DNA of 64,000 nucleotides from Mucilaginibacter xinganensis (GTDB lineage: Bacteria; Bacteroidota; Bacteroidia; Sphingobacteriales; Sphingobacteriaceae). The stretch covers positions 38,404 to 102,403 of the forward strand of contig JAMFSA010000188.1 in NCBI GenBank assembly GCA_026225055.1, given 5' to 3'. Below are positions 55,282 through 63,814 of the stretch, piece by piece. Each line of letters starts with the position of its first letter. Position 1 is the first letter of the stretch. The notes below the pieces were generated by a model, which saw only the letters and a program-made list of their open reading frames with translations, had not been told where the DNA came from and did no database searches. The position numbers were made by a program, and so were the translations under genes.

Positions 55282-55947
55282 AATACCGATAGGTAACTCG
55301 TTTGATTGAGCCAATATTACATTGTTGCCATCAATTGATTTTATCCTGTCGATATTAACGATATAGGATTTGTGTATCCTGATGAATTTTGATAAGGGGA
55401 TTGCTTTTTCAATCTCCCTCATGGATAAATAGGTGATATACTTACCCTCGGTTGTATAAATAACCACATAGTTTTTTAAGCCTTCAATATATAATATATC
55501 GGCGTAGCTTAACTGTATCATGCGGCCTTTAATGCCGGGGTTTATAAAAAAGTGTTCATTTGCCGGGGGGTGATCTGTCATGTTTTTTGATCGCAGCAGA
55601 TTTTGCACTTTTGTAACAGACTTGGTGAACCGCTCAAACGATATGGGCTTTAAAATAAAGTCGGAACCATTTTTTTCAAAAGCCTGTACCGCATAGTTAG
55701 GGTAGGCCGTTGTGAAAATTACCGAGGTGTATGGCGAGATGATATCAGCAACATCCAATCCGGAAAGTTCGGGCATATCAACATCTAAAAAAACTATATC
55801 AACCTGCGCAGCGTTTCTTATCTCATTGATGGCTTCGAGGGGGTTTGTGTTACTGCCAACCAGATTTAAGCCCGGAAACTTATTGATATAGCCAATAAGC
55901 GTATCAATGGCATGATACTCATCATCAATTACGTAACATGTATTCAT
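55216..55947 (-). CDS. LytTR-family response regulator
   Basis: A 243-residue response regulator. The receiver domain (1-120) has the acidic pocket DDE (8-10), phospho-acceptor Asp55 in FLDVDMPELSG, and Lys in ILKPISFERF. The LytTR DNA-binding domain (about 140-238) shows IQLSYADILYIEGLKNYVVIY and FIRIHKSYIVNIDRI. LytTR proteins bind tandem 9-10 bp repeats spaced about 21 bp. It follows the kinase gene by 5 bp. The 3' end overlaps lanB convergently by 66 bp. Possible target: the repeats at 57138-57168 before the precursor gene. Confidence 0.93.
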   Translation of the reverse strand: MNTCYVIDDEYHAIDTLIGYINKFPGLNLVGSNTNPLEAINEIRNAAQVDIVFLDVDMPELSGLDVADIISPYTSVIFTTAYPNYAVQAFEKNGSDFILKPISFERFTKSVTKVQNLLRSKNMTDHPPANEHFFINPGIKGRMIQLSYADILYIEGLKNYVVIYTTEGKYITYLSMREIEKAIPLSKFIRIHKSYIVNIDRIKSIDGNNVILAQSNELPIGISFKDSFINMINTMTLRSRRQN

Positions 55948-55952
55948 AGGTG

Positions 55953-57008
55953 TTATAATTCAATTCTTAGTATTGATTTATATTCGGTTTCACTATCCTC
56001 AATGGTCAGGTCGTACTTATAATACATAGCTAAACGATCTTTTACGTTCTTAATCCCAATTCCATAGCTATGATCATGAACTGTTTTCCGTTTACGATTT
56101 TGAGTCGTAAAAGTTAAATTATAACCCTCAATTAATACAATTATTTTTGCAGGATGTTCTTCAGATAGTAAATCCCCATATTTTAAAACATTTTCAGCCA
56201 GCGTGATCAACACCAGTGGAATGATCCTTAAGTTATCAAAATCACCTTCTATCCGGAAGTCGATGTTAAGTCTTTGACTAAATCTGGCCTGGTTTAATTT
56301 AATAAAACTGCTGATATGTTCAATTTCCGATGCCAGTTTCACTTTTCCATCTTCATCGGCATTAGTTAGCGCATAACGCATTATATCTGATAACAGCAAT
56401 ATACTTTCAGCCGTCTCTTCAGAAAATTTTGAAACTGAATTATATAAAAAGTTTAATGTATTTAGCAGGAAGTGCGGGTTTATTTGTGATTTGAGATATG
56501 CGTTTTCAGTACTCAGCAATGTTTTTTCCAGTATCTGATTTTGCAGTTCGTTCCTCACGTTTATGTTTTCAAGATTATCAATTGTTTTCCTGTCCTGTAT
56601 AGTTGATAAGGCAAACCAATAACCTGTACTTAAACCAATAAAATAAATAGCCCGCCATATACTCTCCATAAGAAACGACCACGTATTTGTTATCGGCCTG
56701 CTGATTTGAAAATTAAAACCCACCAGTAAATTCGTTAGCAAATACTTAAGTAACATATACAATACAAGTTCAGCTATTATGAGTAGAGCCAATATGAAAT
56801 AAGATTTTCTTTCGCGGTTTATGGCGGTTGGAAAAACTAAATAGGCGTTGAGATAAAACAAGCTTATATTTAATAGATAGTGACTGGCATAATCGGGGAA
56901 AGTTGTAAATCGTCCTCCAAAAGAAAAACTAACAGCTAGTTCATAGGCAATAAATATTGCCCAGAAAATAACATGCAATTTTATCTTCTCAAGTTTTAGT
57001 GTTTTCAT
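55953..57008 (-). CDS. LytS/YehU-type sensor histidine kinase
   Basis: A 351-residue membrane kinase. Four hydrophobic helices (about 10-30, 43-62, 70-95, 117-137) are followed by a coiled linker and the His_kinase domain with NPHFLLNTLNFLYNSV, so His179 is the phosphorylated residue. The ATPase domain has ITLAENVLKYG (N box) and HSYGIGIKNVKDRL (G box). No extracellular sensing domain is present, so it likely reads a membrane or peptide signal, as kinases that sense their own RiPP do (inference). It is divergent from the precursor-peptide gene and is co-transcribed with the LytTR regulator. Confidence 0.92.
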   Translation of the reverse strand: MKTLKLEKIKLHVIFWAIFIAYELAVSFSFGGRFTTFPDYASHYLLNISLFYLNAYLVFPTAINRERKSYFILALLIIAELVLYMLLKYLLTNLLVGFNFQISRPITNTWSFLMESIWRAIYFIGLSTGYWFALSTIQDRKTIDNLENINVRNELQNQILEKTLLSTENAYLKSQINPHFLLNTLNFLYNSVSKFSEETAESILLLSDIMRYALTNADEDGKVKLASEIEHISSFIKLNQARFSQRLNIDFRIEGDFDNLRIIPLVLITLAENVLKYGDLLSEEHPAKIIVLIEGYNLTFTTQNRKRKTVHDHSYGIGIKNVKDRLAMYYKYDLTIEDSETEYKSILRIEL

Positions 57009-57137
57009 GAATAGCCGTAATAGGCTTTAGGTAAAGCCAAAAGTAGTTATTTATATAAATGTATTATTTAGTTGGCTATAATAAGTTTTAAACCCTATGC
57101 TACCCTGAATCGAAAAAAAACAAGCCGTTAATAATGG

Positions 57138-57168
57138 AATTGGTATATACAATAATGTAGTTGGTGTA
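57138..57168. promoter_or_regulatory. tandem direct repeats, candidate LytTR operator
   Basis: AATTGGTATA (57138-57147) and AGTTGGTGTA (57159-57168) match at 8 of 10 positions and start exactly 21 bp apart, the spacing typical of LytTR targets. A further copy of AGTTGG is at 57070-57075. An inverted repeat AAGCCGTT/AACGGCTT (57122-57129, 57187-57194) brackets the pair. The element lies in the divergent gap between the kinase and the precursor gene, 58 bp before the precursor ATG. Confidence 0.5.
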
Positions 57169-57226
57169 ATAACTTTTTCGAAGCGAAACGGCTTTACTAT
57201 CTTCTTGCAAAATTAAAACATCAGAC

Positions 57227-57373
57227 ATGAAAGCTACTGGACAAAAACTCAAAAAGCTTAAAACTAAGCAAGTTTACGGATTCAAAAAGTATTCGTTTAA
57301 CGTTGATAATCATGTTGGCGACCCAACAACGATCACAACTATTACAGTTACAAACATGCTATTAAACGTGTAG
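57227..57373 (+). CDS. putative class I lanthipeptide-type precursor without cysteine
   Basis: A 48-residue peptide. A Lys-rich leader start (MKATGQKLKKLKTKQVYG) leads to FNVD at residues 24-27, matching the FNLD box by which LanB binds class I leaders. The tail NHVGDPTTITTITVTNMLLN carries GDPTT, familiar from Bacteroidota class I lanthipeptides, and six threonines (34, 35, 37, 38, 40, 42). No Cys or Ser occurs after Ser23, so lanthionine rings cannot form within this peptide; dehydrobutyrines could. It is divergent from the two-component genes and 1.9 kb from lanB. A terminator follows at 57535. The precursor call rests on leader, core and context, all read directly. Confidence 0.74.
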   Translation: MKATGQKLKKLKTKQVYGFKKYSFNVDNHVGDPTTITTITVTNMLLNV

Positions 57374-57534
57374 CGAAAGAATACAATAAACACATACATA
57401 ACTGACCTCTTATTTATCTAAACCTTATTACACTTTTTTGGGGCTGCCTTTCCATTAATTAGTGAATAGGTATGCCTTGAATAATTATGCTATGCCTAAA
57501 CCAACTTAGTATAATATAAGATATAATCTTACTT

Positions 57535-57572
57535 AAAGCCTCTGATCGAAAGATTGAGGCTTTTTGTTTTTA
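57535..57572 (+). terminator. terminator of the precursor-peptide transcript
   Basis: An 8-bp stem AAAGCCTC/GAGGCTTT (57535-57542 with 57556-57563), an inner ATC/GAT pairing capped by GAAA, and a T-rich tail (TTTTTGTTTTT) form a good intrinsic terminator 160 bp after the precursor stop. Confidence 0.75.
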
Positions 57573-57703
57573 AAGGGAATTACGTTAGTCACATTTACCG
57601 TACAGTTTTTATCTAATGCATATGTTTTTTATGTATTGAGCCAGATTATATATTTTTAGCCGTTTATGATCATATAATTCAATAAATAGTTAATATTTCA
57701 TAA

Positions 57704-57732
57704 TTGAATAACGGAAATAGTAACTTACTTTG
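57704..57732 (+). promoter_or_regulatory. candidate promoter of the fucose operon
   Basis: A -33-like TTG (57704-57706) and TTACTTTG (57725-57732, one mismatch to TAnnTTTG) are separated by 18 nt. The implied start of transcription is just before the ATG at 57769 and lies after the in-frame TTG at 57730, which argues against that TTG as a translation start. Confidence 0.38.
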
Positions 57733-57768
57733 GGATATATCAATTTACCAATTAACCGTTTTTCCATC

Positions 57769-59103
57769 ATGTCTGAAGTGTTGTCAAAAGATCGCGAAAT
57801 CTTTGGTTTTATACCTGCGAAGAGCATTGTATCATTTTCACTGGTTACTATGTTATTCCTGATCTGGGGTATACCCAATAACATGAATGATATTTTGATA
57901 AAACAATTCATGAAATCATTTGAATTGAGCCGTACTCAGGCCGGATTAATTCAATCGGCATTTTATATGGGCTATTTCTTTCTGGCAGTGCCTTCAGGGC
58001 TTATCATGAAAAAATACTCCTATAAAACAGGACTTATTGCCGGGCTATTACTTTTTGCCTTAGGGTGCTGTTTGTTTTGGCCTGCCGCTATCGCCGGAAA
58101 ATATGGCTTATTTTTGTTTGCCTTGTTTGTGATCGCTTCAGGCTTAACTTTTTTAGAGACCGGAGCCAATATATTTATTGTAAAACTGGGCAATGCACAA
58201 TCGGCTGAGCGCAGGCTTAATTTTTCACAGGCATTTAATCCAATAGGTGCGGTTTTGGGTGTTTTAATTGGCACCATATTTATTCTGTCAGGCATCGAGC
58301 ATAATCCGGTAAAAATTGCCGCCATGAAATTATCTGGCGAGTACCAGCATTATCTGCAACAGGAAACCATGCGGGTTGTAACGCCTTACCTGGTATTAGC
58401 TGCTTTCGCTGTGTTATGGAGCATTCTGCTAATGTTTACTAAGTTCCCTAAAGGTACGGATGAGTTAAAAGAGGAAACACAAGCTCCTGCCAATGCAAAG
58501 GAGCTGTTAAATTATCCTCATTTTTATAAAGGCGTGTTTTCACAATTTTTTTACTGCGGCGCGCAAACCTGTACCTGGAGCTTTTTTATACAGTATGTTC
58601 AGGATTATACAGGCGAGCCCGAGAAAATAGCAGGATATTTTTTAACAGGAACATTGGTTGCATTTGGATTGGGCAGGTTTTCAGCTACCTACATTATGCG
58701 CTATGTATCGCCAGGCAAATTAATGGGAATTTATGGCGTAATCAATATAATCCTTGTTGTTATAGCTATCTTATTTCCTGGCGTTGTTGGTGTTTGGGCC
58801 ATATTCTTTACCAGCTTTTTTATGTCATTAATGTACCCTACAAACTTCGCGCTCAGTATTCGCGGTCTGGGTAATAACGCTAAAATTGGCGGCTCAATTA
58901 TGGTAATGGCTATTGTTGGTGGGGCATTTTTCCCACCAATAATGGGACTAATTGCCGAATCAGCAAAAAGTATGGCCGTTTCTATGGTCATACCATTAAT
59001 ATGTTATCTGTATATTGCTTATTATGCTTTTAAAGGTTCAAAAATACCGAATGAACATATAGAAGAAATACCGGCAGAACCTCAAATAATTCCTACACAT
59101 TAA
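57769..59103 (+). CDS. fucP: L-fucose:H+ symporter (FucP-like, MFS)
   Basis: A 444-residue, 12-helix major facilitator of the FucP branch. It shows FLIWGIPNNMNDILIKQF in helix 1, QAGLIQSAFYMGYFFLAVPSG in helix 2, and the sugar-site helix GLTFLETGANIFIVKLG with Glu in the place of the FucP glutamate. MSLMYPTNFALSIRGLG and GGAFFPPIMG belong to the C-terminal half. The ATG at 57769 is preferred to an upstream in-frame TTG. It heads a four-gene operon for fucose oxidation, which supports L-fucose as the substrate over other FucP-family sugars. Confidence 0.88.
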   Translation: MSEVLSKDREIFGFIPAKSIVSFSLVTMLFLIWGIPNNMNDILIKQFMKSFELSRTQAGLIQSAFYMGYFFLAVPSGLIMKKYSYKTGLIAGLLLFALGCCLFWPAAIAGKYGLFLFALFVIASGLTFLETGANIFIVKLGNAQSAERRLNFSQAFNPIGAVLGVLIGTIFILSGIEHNPVKIAAMKLSGEYQHYLQQETMRVVTPYLVLAAFAVLWSILLMFTKFPKGTDELKEETQAPANAKELLNYPHFYKGVFSQFFYCGAQTCTWSFFIQYVQDYTGEPEKIAGYFLTGTLVAFGLGRFSATYIMRYVSPGKLMGIYGVINIILVVIAILFPGVVGVWAIFFTSFFMSLMYPTNFALSIRGLGNNAKIGGSIMVMAIVGGAFFPPIMGLIAESAKSMAVSMVIPLICYLYIAYYAFKGSKIPNEHIEEIPAEPQIIPTH

Positions 59104-59109
59104 TTATAT

Positions 59110-60159
59110 ATGCCCAATAAAGATTTTAAACCATACACATTGGATATGTCGCCGGTAATTTTTGGTACAAGCGGTTTAGGCAATTTATTTGTTGCCTTAC
59201 ATGATGATGTTAAACAAGAGATAGTAAAAGAATGTATTGCTCACACACAAGGTAAGCTAATATTTGATTCGGCGGGTAAATACGGTGCAGGTTTAGCGCT
59301 GGAATCATTGGGAAAATGTTTAAAAGCTTTAAATGTTGATCCGGAAGATGTGATCATCAGTAATAAACTAGGCTGGGTACGCACCGAGTTAAAAACACCT
59401 GAACCAACTTTTGAGCCCGGTGTTTGGCGCGATTTAAAATACGATGCCGAGCAGCACATCAGCTATGATGGCATTATTGAATGTTTTGAACAAGGGAACG
59501 AACTGCTGAATGGCTATATACCCCAAATGGTATCGGTACATGATCCGGATGAGTACCTTGCTAAAGCGACATCGGCAAATGAGGATGAAAAGTTATACAA
59601 CGACATTCTGGAGGCTTATCGTGCGCTTGAAACATTAAAGCAGGAAGGGAAGGCCCAGGCGATAGGCGTGGGGGCCAAAGACTGGCGGTCAATAGCCCGG
59701 GTTTATGAGGACGTAGACCTGGATTGGGTGATGATTGCCAATAGCATGACCATTAAAAACCATCCAAAACCTTTGCTCGATTTTATGAAAAAGCTCGAAA
59801 ATGATGGGGTACAGATCATCAATTCTGCCGTATTTCATTCCGGGTATTTAATCGGCGGCGATTATTTCGATTATAAGCTTATTGATGCAAATGCACCTCA
59901 GCATAAAACATTAACCAAATGGCGCGATGATTTTTTTAAATTATGTGCTAAATTTAACATAAAACCAGCCGAGGCCTGTGTGCAATTTGCTTTAATGGCG
60001 CCGGGAGTTAAAAGCATTGCTTTGAGTACTACCAACCCTAAAAGGGTAAAGGATAATATTGCGATGGCAGAAGTGTCAGTACCAAAGGCATTCTGGAAGG
60101 AAATGATCAATCATGAATTGATAGATAGAAACTGTTTAGAATATACCAATATCCTGTAA
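59110..60159 (+). CDS. aldo/keto reductase, probable L-fucose (D-threo-aldose) dehydrogenase
   Basis: A 349-residue TIM-barrel oxidoreductase. The barrel start reads VIFGTSGLGNLF. The catalytic tetrad region is seen as FDSAGKYGAG (Asp, with Tyr in KYG) and ISNKLGW (Lys). VSVHDPDEY and AIGVGAKDW follow along the barrel, and KSIALSTTNPKRVKDNI is the cofactor phosphate-binding part. It matches the D-threo-aldose 1-dehydrogenase branch, which oxidises L-fucose to L-fuconolactone. It lies 6 bp after fucP, and its stop overlaps the mutarotase ATG (TAATG). Confidence 0.82.
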   Translation: MPNKDFKPYTLDMSPVIFGTSGLGNLFVALHDDVKQEIVKECIAHTQGKLIFDSAGKYGAGLALESLGKCLKALNVDPEDVIISNKLGWVRTELKTPEPTFEPGVWRDLKYDAEQHISYDGIIECFEQGNELLNGYIPQMVSVHDPDEYLAKATSANEDEKLYNDILEAYRALETLKQEGKAQAIGVGAKDWRSIARVYEDVDLDWVMIANSMTIKNHPKPLLDFMKKLENDGVQIINSAVFHSGYLIGGDYFDYKLIDANAPQHKTLTKWRDDFFKLCAKFNIKPAEACVQFALMAPGVKSIALSTTNPKRVKDNIAMAEVSVPKAFWKEMINHELIDRNCLEYTNIL

Positions 60160-60497
60160 TGAAAAGATACTGTTTAGCACTTGACCTCATAGATGACCCT
60201 GCATTAATTGCAGAATATGAACATTGGCATAAAAAGGAAAATACCTGGCCCGAAATAACGGACAGTATTAAAGATGCAGGTATAACCGGTATGGAAATAT
60301 ACCGGACGGGGAATCGTCTTTTTATGATAATGGACACTACTGATTCATTTGATTTTGATATAAAAGCAGAGATGGATATCGAAAACCCAAAAGTACAGGA
60401 ATGGGAACAGTTGATGTGGAAGTTTCAGCAGCCACTATCATGGGCTGAACCCGGTGAGAAATGGGTGTTGATGGATAAGATATTTCGGTTAAGCTGA
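60159..60497 (+). CDS. L-rhamnose/L-fucose mutarotase (RhaM family)
   Basis: A 112-residue dimeric ferredoxin-like protein. It reads MKRYCLALDLIDDPALIAEYEHWH, then ITGMEIYRTGNRLFMIMDT and WEQLMWKFQQPL, the standard RhaM/DUF718 layout. It interconverts alpha and beta anomers of a deoxy-hexose. Since it sits between a fucose dehydrogenase and a fuconolactonase-type gene with one-base overlap to the former, L-fucose is the likely substrate; L-rhamnose cannot be excluded from sequence alone. Confidence 0.88.
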   Translation: MKRYCLALDLIDDPALIAEYEHWHKKENTWPEITDSIKDAGITGMEIYRTGNRLFMIMDTTDSFDFDIKAEMDIENPKVQEWEQLMWKFQQPLSWAEPGEKWVLMDKIFRLS

Positions 60498-60501
60498 TTA
60501 T

Positions 60502-61332
60502 ATGTTACGGATAGATTCGCATCAGCATTTCTGGAAATATGATCCGGTGAAATACGATTGGATAGATGACAGCATGACTGTTATACGAAAAGATTTTTTA
60601 CCGGTTGATCTGGAGGCTGTTTTAAAAGCTAATGGCTTTGATGGCTGTGTTACTGTTCAATCGCATCAGTCTGAACAGGAAAATGATTTCCAGTTAGCTA
60701 ATGCCGAAAAATACAGCTTTATAAAAGGTGTAGTAGGTTGGGTTGATCTGCAATCGGGAAATATTGATGAACGTTTAGCCCATTATCAGCAATTTAAAAA
60801 GATGAAAGGTTTCCGGCATGTATTGCAGGGCGAACCTCAACGCGATCTGATGTTGCAGCCTGCTTTTTTAAATGGGATTAGCCTGTTAAGAAAATACAAT
60901 TATACCTATGATATTTTGATCTTCCCCGATCAATTGAAATATGCAGCAAAGTTTGCAGAGCAGTTCCCCGACCAGCCTTTTGTTATTGATCATATTGCCA
61001 AACCCAACATAAAAAATGCTGAGATAAAGGAATGGGAAAAGGATATAAAAGCAGTCGCCAAATTTGAGAATGTTTTTTGCAAGGCATCAGGCATGGTTAC
61101 AGAGGCCGACTGGCAAAATTGGAAACCGGCTGATTTTAATCCTTACCTGAATGTTATTGCAGATAATTTCGGCACTAATCGCGTTATGTTTGGTTCCGAC
61201 TGGCCGGTTTGTAAAGTTGCTGCTGATTATGGGCAGGTATTGGGTATTGTAGAAGAATACTTTTCAGCATTCACCAAAACAGAACAGGATAATATATTTG
61301 GCGGTAATGCTGCCAGATTCTATAATCTATAA
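60502..61332 (+). CDS. amidohydrolase-2 family lactonase, probable L-fuconolactone hydrolase
   Basis: A 276-residue TIM-barrel hydrolase. DSHQHFWKYD (about 4-13) contributes the first metal-site histidines. GCVTVQSHQSEQEN, FVIDHIAKPN (His) and MFGSDWPVCK with the conserved Asp near the C-terminus follow in the expected order. This is the COG3618 group, which opens sugar lactones such as L-fuconolactone and L-rhamnonolactone. It follows the mutarotase by 4 bp. The later steps (fuconate dehydratase and onward) are not in the window. A minus-strand PPK2 gene ends 7 bp after its stop. Confidence 0.87.
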   Translation: MLRIDSHQHFWKYDPVKYDWIDDSMTVIRKDFLPVDLEAVLKANGFDGCVTVQSHQSEQENDFQLANAEKYSFIKGVVGWVDLQSGNIDERLAHYQQFKKMKGFRHVLQGEPQRDLMLQPAFLNGISLLRKYNYTYDILIFPDQLKYAAKFAEQFPDQPFVIDHIAKPNIKNAEIKEWEKDIKAVAKFENVFCKASGMVTEADWQNWKPADFNPYLNVIADNFGTNRVMFGSDWPVCKVAADYGQVLGIVEEYFSAFTKTEQDNIFGGNAARFYNL

Positions 61333-61339
61333 CTCTGCG

Positions 61340-62218
61340 TTACTCTTTTTCCAGCTCTTTTTTTGATTCCCTGAGCTTTTCCATTTCATCTTTTGGCAGT
61401 ACAGGGTATTTTAATTTAAGGCTTTCGAGCGTTTGTAATATAATGGTTGATATGGCTATCCGGGTAAACCATTTCTTATCTGCCGGTACAATATACCAAG
61501 GGCATTCTTCGGTAGCTGTTTCTTTTATAGCCGCTTCATAGGCTTTCATATAATCGTCCCATCTGTCGCGTTCCAATATATCAGCTGATGAAAATTTCCA
61601 GTTCTTCTCAGGGTCATCAATACGTTTTAAAAAACGCTCCTTTTGTTCATGTTTTGATACGTTAAGAAAAAACTTAATGATAACAGTTCCATTCACATTT
61701 ACATGTTTTTCAAAATTGCGGATGCTTTCGTAACGCTGATCCCAGAATTTTTTATTGATGTGCTTTATATTGCTGATGCCCGGAATGTTTTCTTTTAATA
61801 TTAGCTCCGGGTGTACTTTGGTTACAAGCACATTCTCATAATGGGAGCGGTTATGTATACCTATGCGGCCGTCCTCAGGTAAAGCTAAATAATGTCGCCA
61901 TAAAAAGTCGTGCTTATATTCTTCGGGGCCAGGCTGCTTAAAACTAAACACTTGGCAACCCTGTGGGTTTAAGCCCGACATGGTATGCGCAATAGCACTA
62001 TCCTTGCCTGCTGCATCCATAGCCTGGAAAATGATTAGTAATGAATAAGTATTTGACGCATAAAGCTCTGTTTGCAATTTTGAGGTTTGCTTTATCAGAT
62101 CTTTTAAAAGGGCTGCCGCATCTTCCTTTTCGTAGTTAGCGGAGTAGGAGGTATCATAATCTTTTAATGAGAACTTGTTATCGTTGGCTACTTTAAATTG
62201 ATCCGGTAAGCTTTTCAT
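61340..62218 (-). CDS. polyphosphate kinase 2 family protein
   Basis: A 292-residue soluble kinase. Walker A is in FQAMDAAGKDSAI (about 65-77). GCQVFSFKQPGPEEYKHDFLWRHY, HNRSHYENVLVTKVHPE (the lid) and FLNVSKHEQKERFLKRIDDP are the usual PPK2 segments. Such enzymes use polyphosphate to phosphorylate NMP or NDP, or the reverse. The length fits the one-domain classes; class and direction are not decided here. It is a single gene convergent with the fucose operon and divergent from the sterol-desaturase-family gene. Confidence 0.92.
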   Translation of the reverse strand: MKSLPDQFKVANDNKFSLKDYDTSYSANYEKEDAAALLKDLIKQTSKLQTELYASNTYSLLIIFQAMDAAGKDSAIAHTMSGLNPQGCQVFSFKQPGPEEYKHDFLWRHYLALPEDGRIGIHNRSHYENVLVTKVHPELILKENIPGISNIKHINKKFWDQRYESIRNFEKHVNVNGTVIIKFFLNVSKHEQKERFLKRIDDPEKNWKFSSADILERDRWDDYMKAYEAAIKETATEECPWYIVPADKKWFTRIAISTIILQTLESLKLKYPVLPKDEMEKLRESKKELEKE

Positions 62219-62381
62219 AAGATAGGTTTTACTTATACCACAATAGTAAATATACTATTCTTGTTTTAAATGAGGTAGCCGTAAACAAACAATCATAAAT
62301 CTGTCAACGTATTTAGAATGGTTAACTATTTATTATCAGGAAAATTCTTTATAAATTTATAAAACCACCAATTATAAAAAT

Positions 62382-63395
62382 ATGAATTTCCTGAAGGCTA
62401 TATATGACGAAATTACAGGCTTTTTTGGCTTTGGTAACCTGATAGATATTTTTAAATCAGGTAACTATAATGAATTTTTAACCTATCACGGCATTACTTC
62501 TGTTTTAGGTCCGCTCATTCCATTTTTGCTGATCATTGAAATTATAAGGGCTTCCTTTTACAAGCGCTTTAAAGTAATTGATTATAAAATTTCTTTTTTT
62601 ACTTACGTATTAAACGCGTTTGTAGGCCGGTTGATCTCTTTTGCCATGGTAGCTATTTGCATTGGCCTTTTTGAAAAACATGCCATCTTTAAAACTACAT
62701 TTACCTGGTATTGGTTCATTTATAGTTATATTATTTGGGAGTTTGCCCATTTTATTTACCATTTTTTAGCGCATAAGGTGCGAATTCTGTGGTGCCTTCA
62801 TTCAACCCATCATGCGCCTGCCAATATGAATTTATCTGTCACCTACGCGCATTTCTTTTTAGAGGCTCCTTATGCCGATATCATTCGCACCACTATTTGT
62901 ATTTTGCTGGGTGTAAACCCTGCCGTATTGCTTGTAATTATGTTTGTGGATGGTACCTGGGGTGCATTTATACATATTGGCGAAAATTTGGTAAGCGATG
63001 CCCGTTTCGGGTTTATAAATAACATCATCCTCACGCCATCACACCACCGGGTGCATCATGCTAAAAATCCCAATTATATGGATACCAATTTTTGTAATCT
63101 ATTAAACATATGGGACAGGGTTTTCGGCACTTATCAACTCGAAGACCGTAGTGTACCCATTGAATACGGGATTACCAGACCTATGAAGAAACATAGTTTT
63201 TTAGATGCCTATTTTGGCGAGATAGTGGCTTTGGGAAAAGATGTAGCAAAAGCGCCCGGTATTAAAAACAAGGTGCTTTATATCTTTATGCCCCCGGGCT
63301 GGAGCCACACAGGCGATCACAAAATGTCATCTATCGTACGGAAAGAGTTTTTAGAAGCTAAAGAATTAGAAGCAAGGGAAAAAGAACTGGCCTGA
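62382..63395 (+). CDS. sterol desaturase / fatty acid hydroxylase family protein
   Basis: A 337-residue membrane enzyme with four to five hydrophobic helices in the first 190 residues. The eight-histidine diiron signature is present: HFIYHFLAH, LHSTHHAP, and HHRVHHAKN (about 222-230). WDRVFGTYQ is the family mark after it. These enzymes insert oxygen or a double bond in lipids (sterols, carotenoids, sphingoid bases). The C-terminus is a charged helix (LEAKELEAREKELA). It stands alone; the substrate lipid is unknown. Confidence 0.9.
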   Translation: MNFLKAIYDEITGFFGFGNLIDIFKSGNYNEFLTYHGITSVLGPLIPFLLIIEIIRASFYKRFKVIDYKISFFTYVLNAFVGRLISFAMVAICIGLFEKHAIFKTTFTWYWFIYSYIIWEFAHFIYHFLAHKVRILWCLHSTHHAPANMNLSVTYAHFFLEAPYADIIRTTICILLGVNPAVLLVIMFVDGTWGAFIHIGENLVSDARFGFINNIILTPSHHRVHHAKNPNYMDTNFCNLLNIWDRVFGTYQLEDRSVPIEYGITRPMKKHSFLDAYFGEIVALGKDVAKAPGIKNKVLYIFMPPGWSHTGDHKMSSIVRKEFLEAKELEAREKELA

Positions 63396-63513
63396 AAATT
63401 TTTGTTCGCCCCACATTGCTTTACTTGCAGACCGATTTTGATTACCATTTAAATCCAGCGTGCTGAATTTAAATAGCCGTATATTAGTGCTGTAATAAAT
63501 ACAAAGTAGCAGG

Positions 63514-63741
63514 ATGTTTAATAAAGCAGCGTTCAATGCAAAGGTCAAGACCTGGCTTAATGAACAGATCAAGAAAAGCGTTGTAAAAGAAGTTACGGAG
63601 TGTTACGACCTGATGGACAAGGACAGTACCAGTCGCTGGAACGTCTTCCGCATCTGTAAAAAGCAGTTAAATGCTGTGCGGTCAAAGATAGTTTTGAGTT
63701 ACGTAAAGGTACTTGAACTGGTGGTGCTGGTTTATAAATGA
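63514..63741 (+). CDS. small hypothetical protein
   Basis: A 75-residue Lys-rich ORF (MFNKAAFNAKVKTWLNEQIKKS) with a purine-rich GCAGG before its ATG and a hydrophobic end (YVKVLELVVLVYK). I do not recognise the family. It lies between the sterol-desaturase-family gene and a long palindrome, with no neighbours on its strand. It may be a real small gene or chance coding potential. Confidence 0.33.
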   Translation: MFNKAAFNAKVKTWLNEQIKKSVVKEVTECYDLMDKDSTSRWNVFRICKKQLNAVRSKIVLSYVKVLELVVLVYK

Positions 63742-63814
63742 TCAGTTAAACTACACGTGAAAAATAGTTTCTGAACTTTTACTGGAGTTTAAGTTTATAG
63801 TATACAAGGAGTGA

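Larger units (their letters stand above)
57374..57768. other. 395-bp gap between precursor and fucose operon
   Basis: The gap has no credible small gene. It holds a terminator at 57535-57572 and a possible promoter for the fucose operon at 57704-57732. The remaining stretches are AT-rich and unremarkable. Confidence 0.55.

Noticed and set aside
57316..57411. Frameshifted extension of the precursor peptide in frame +2
   Set aside because: The frame is open to 57411 but has no start codon or leader, and its product lacks RiPP features.
57730..57768. Upstream TTG start for the fucose permease
   Set aside because: It would add 13 residues unlike the family and falls within the proposed -7 promoter box.
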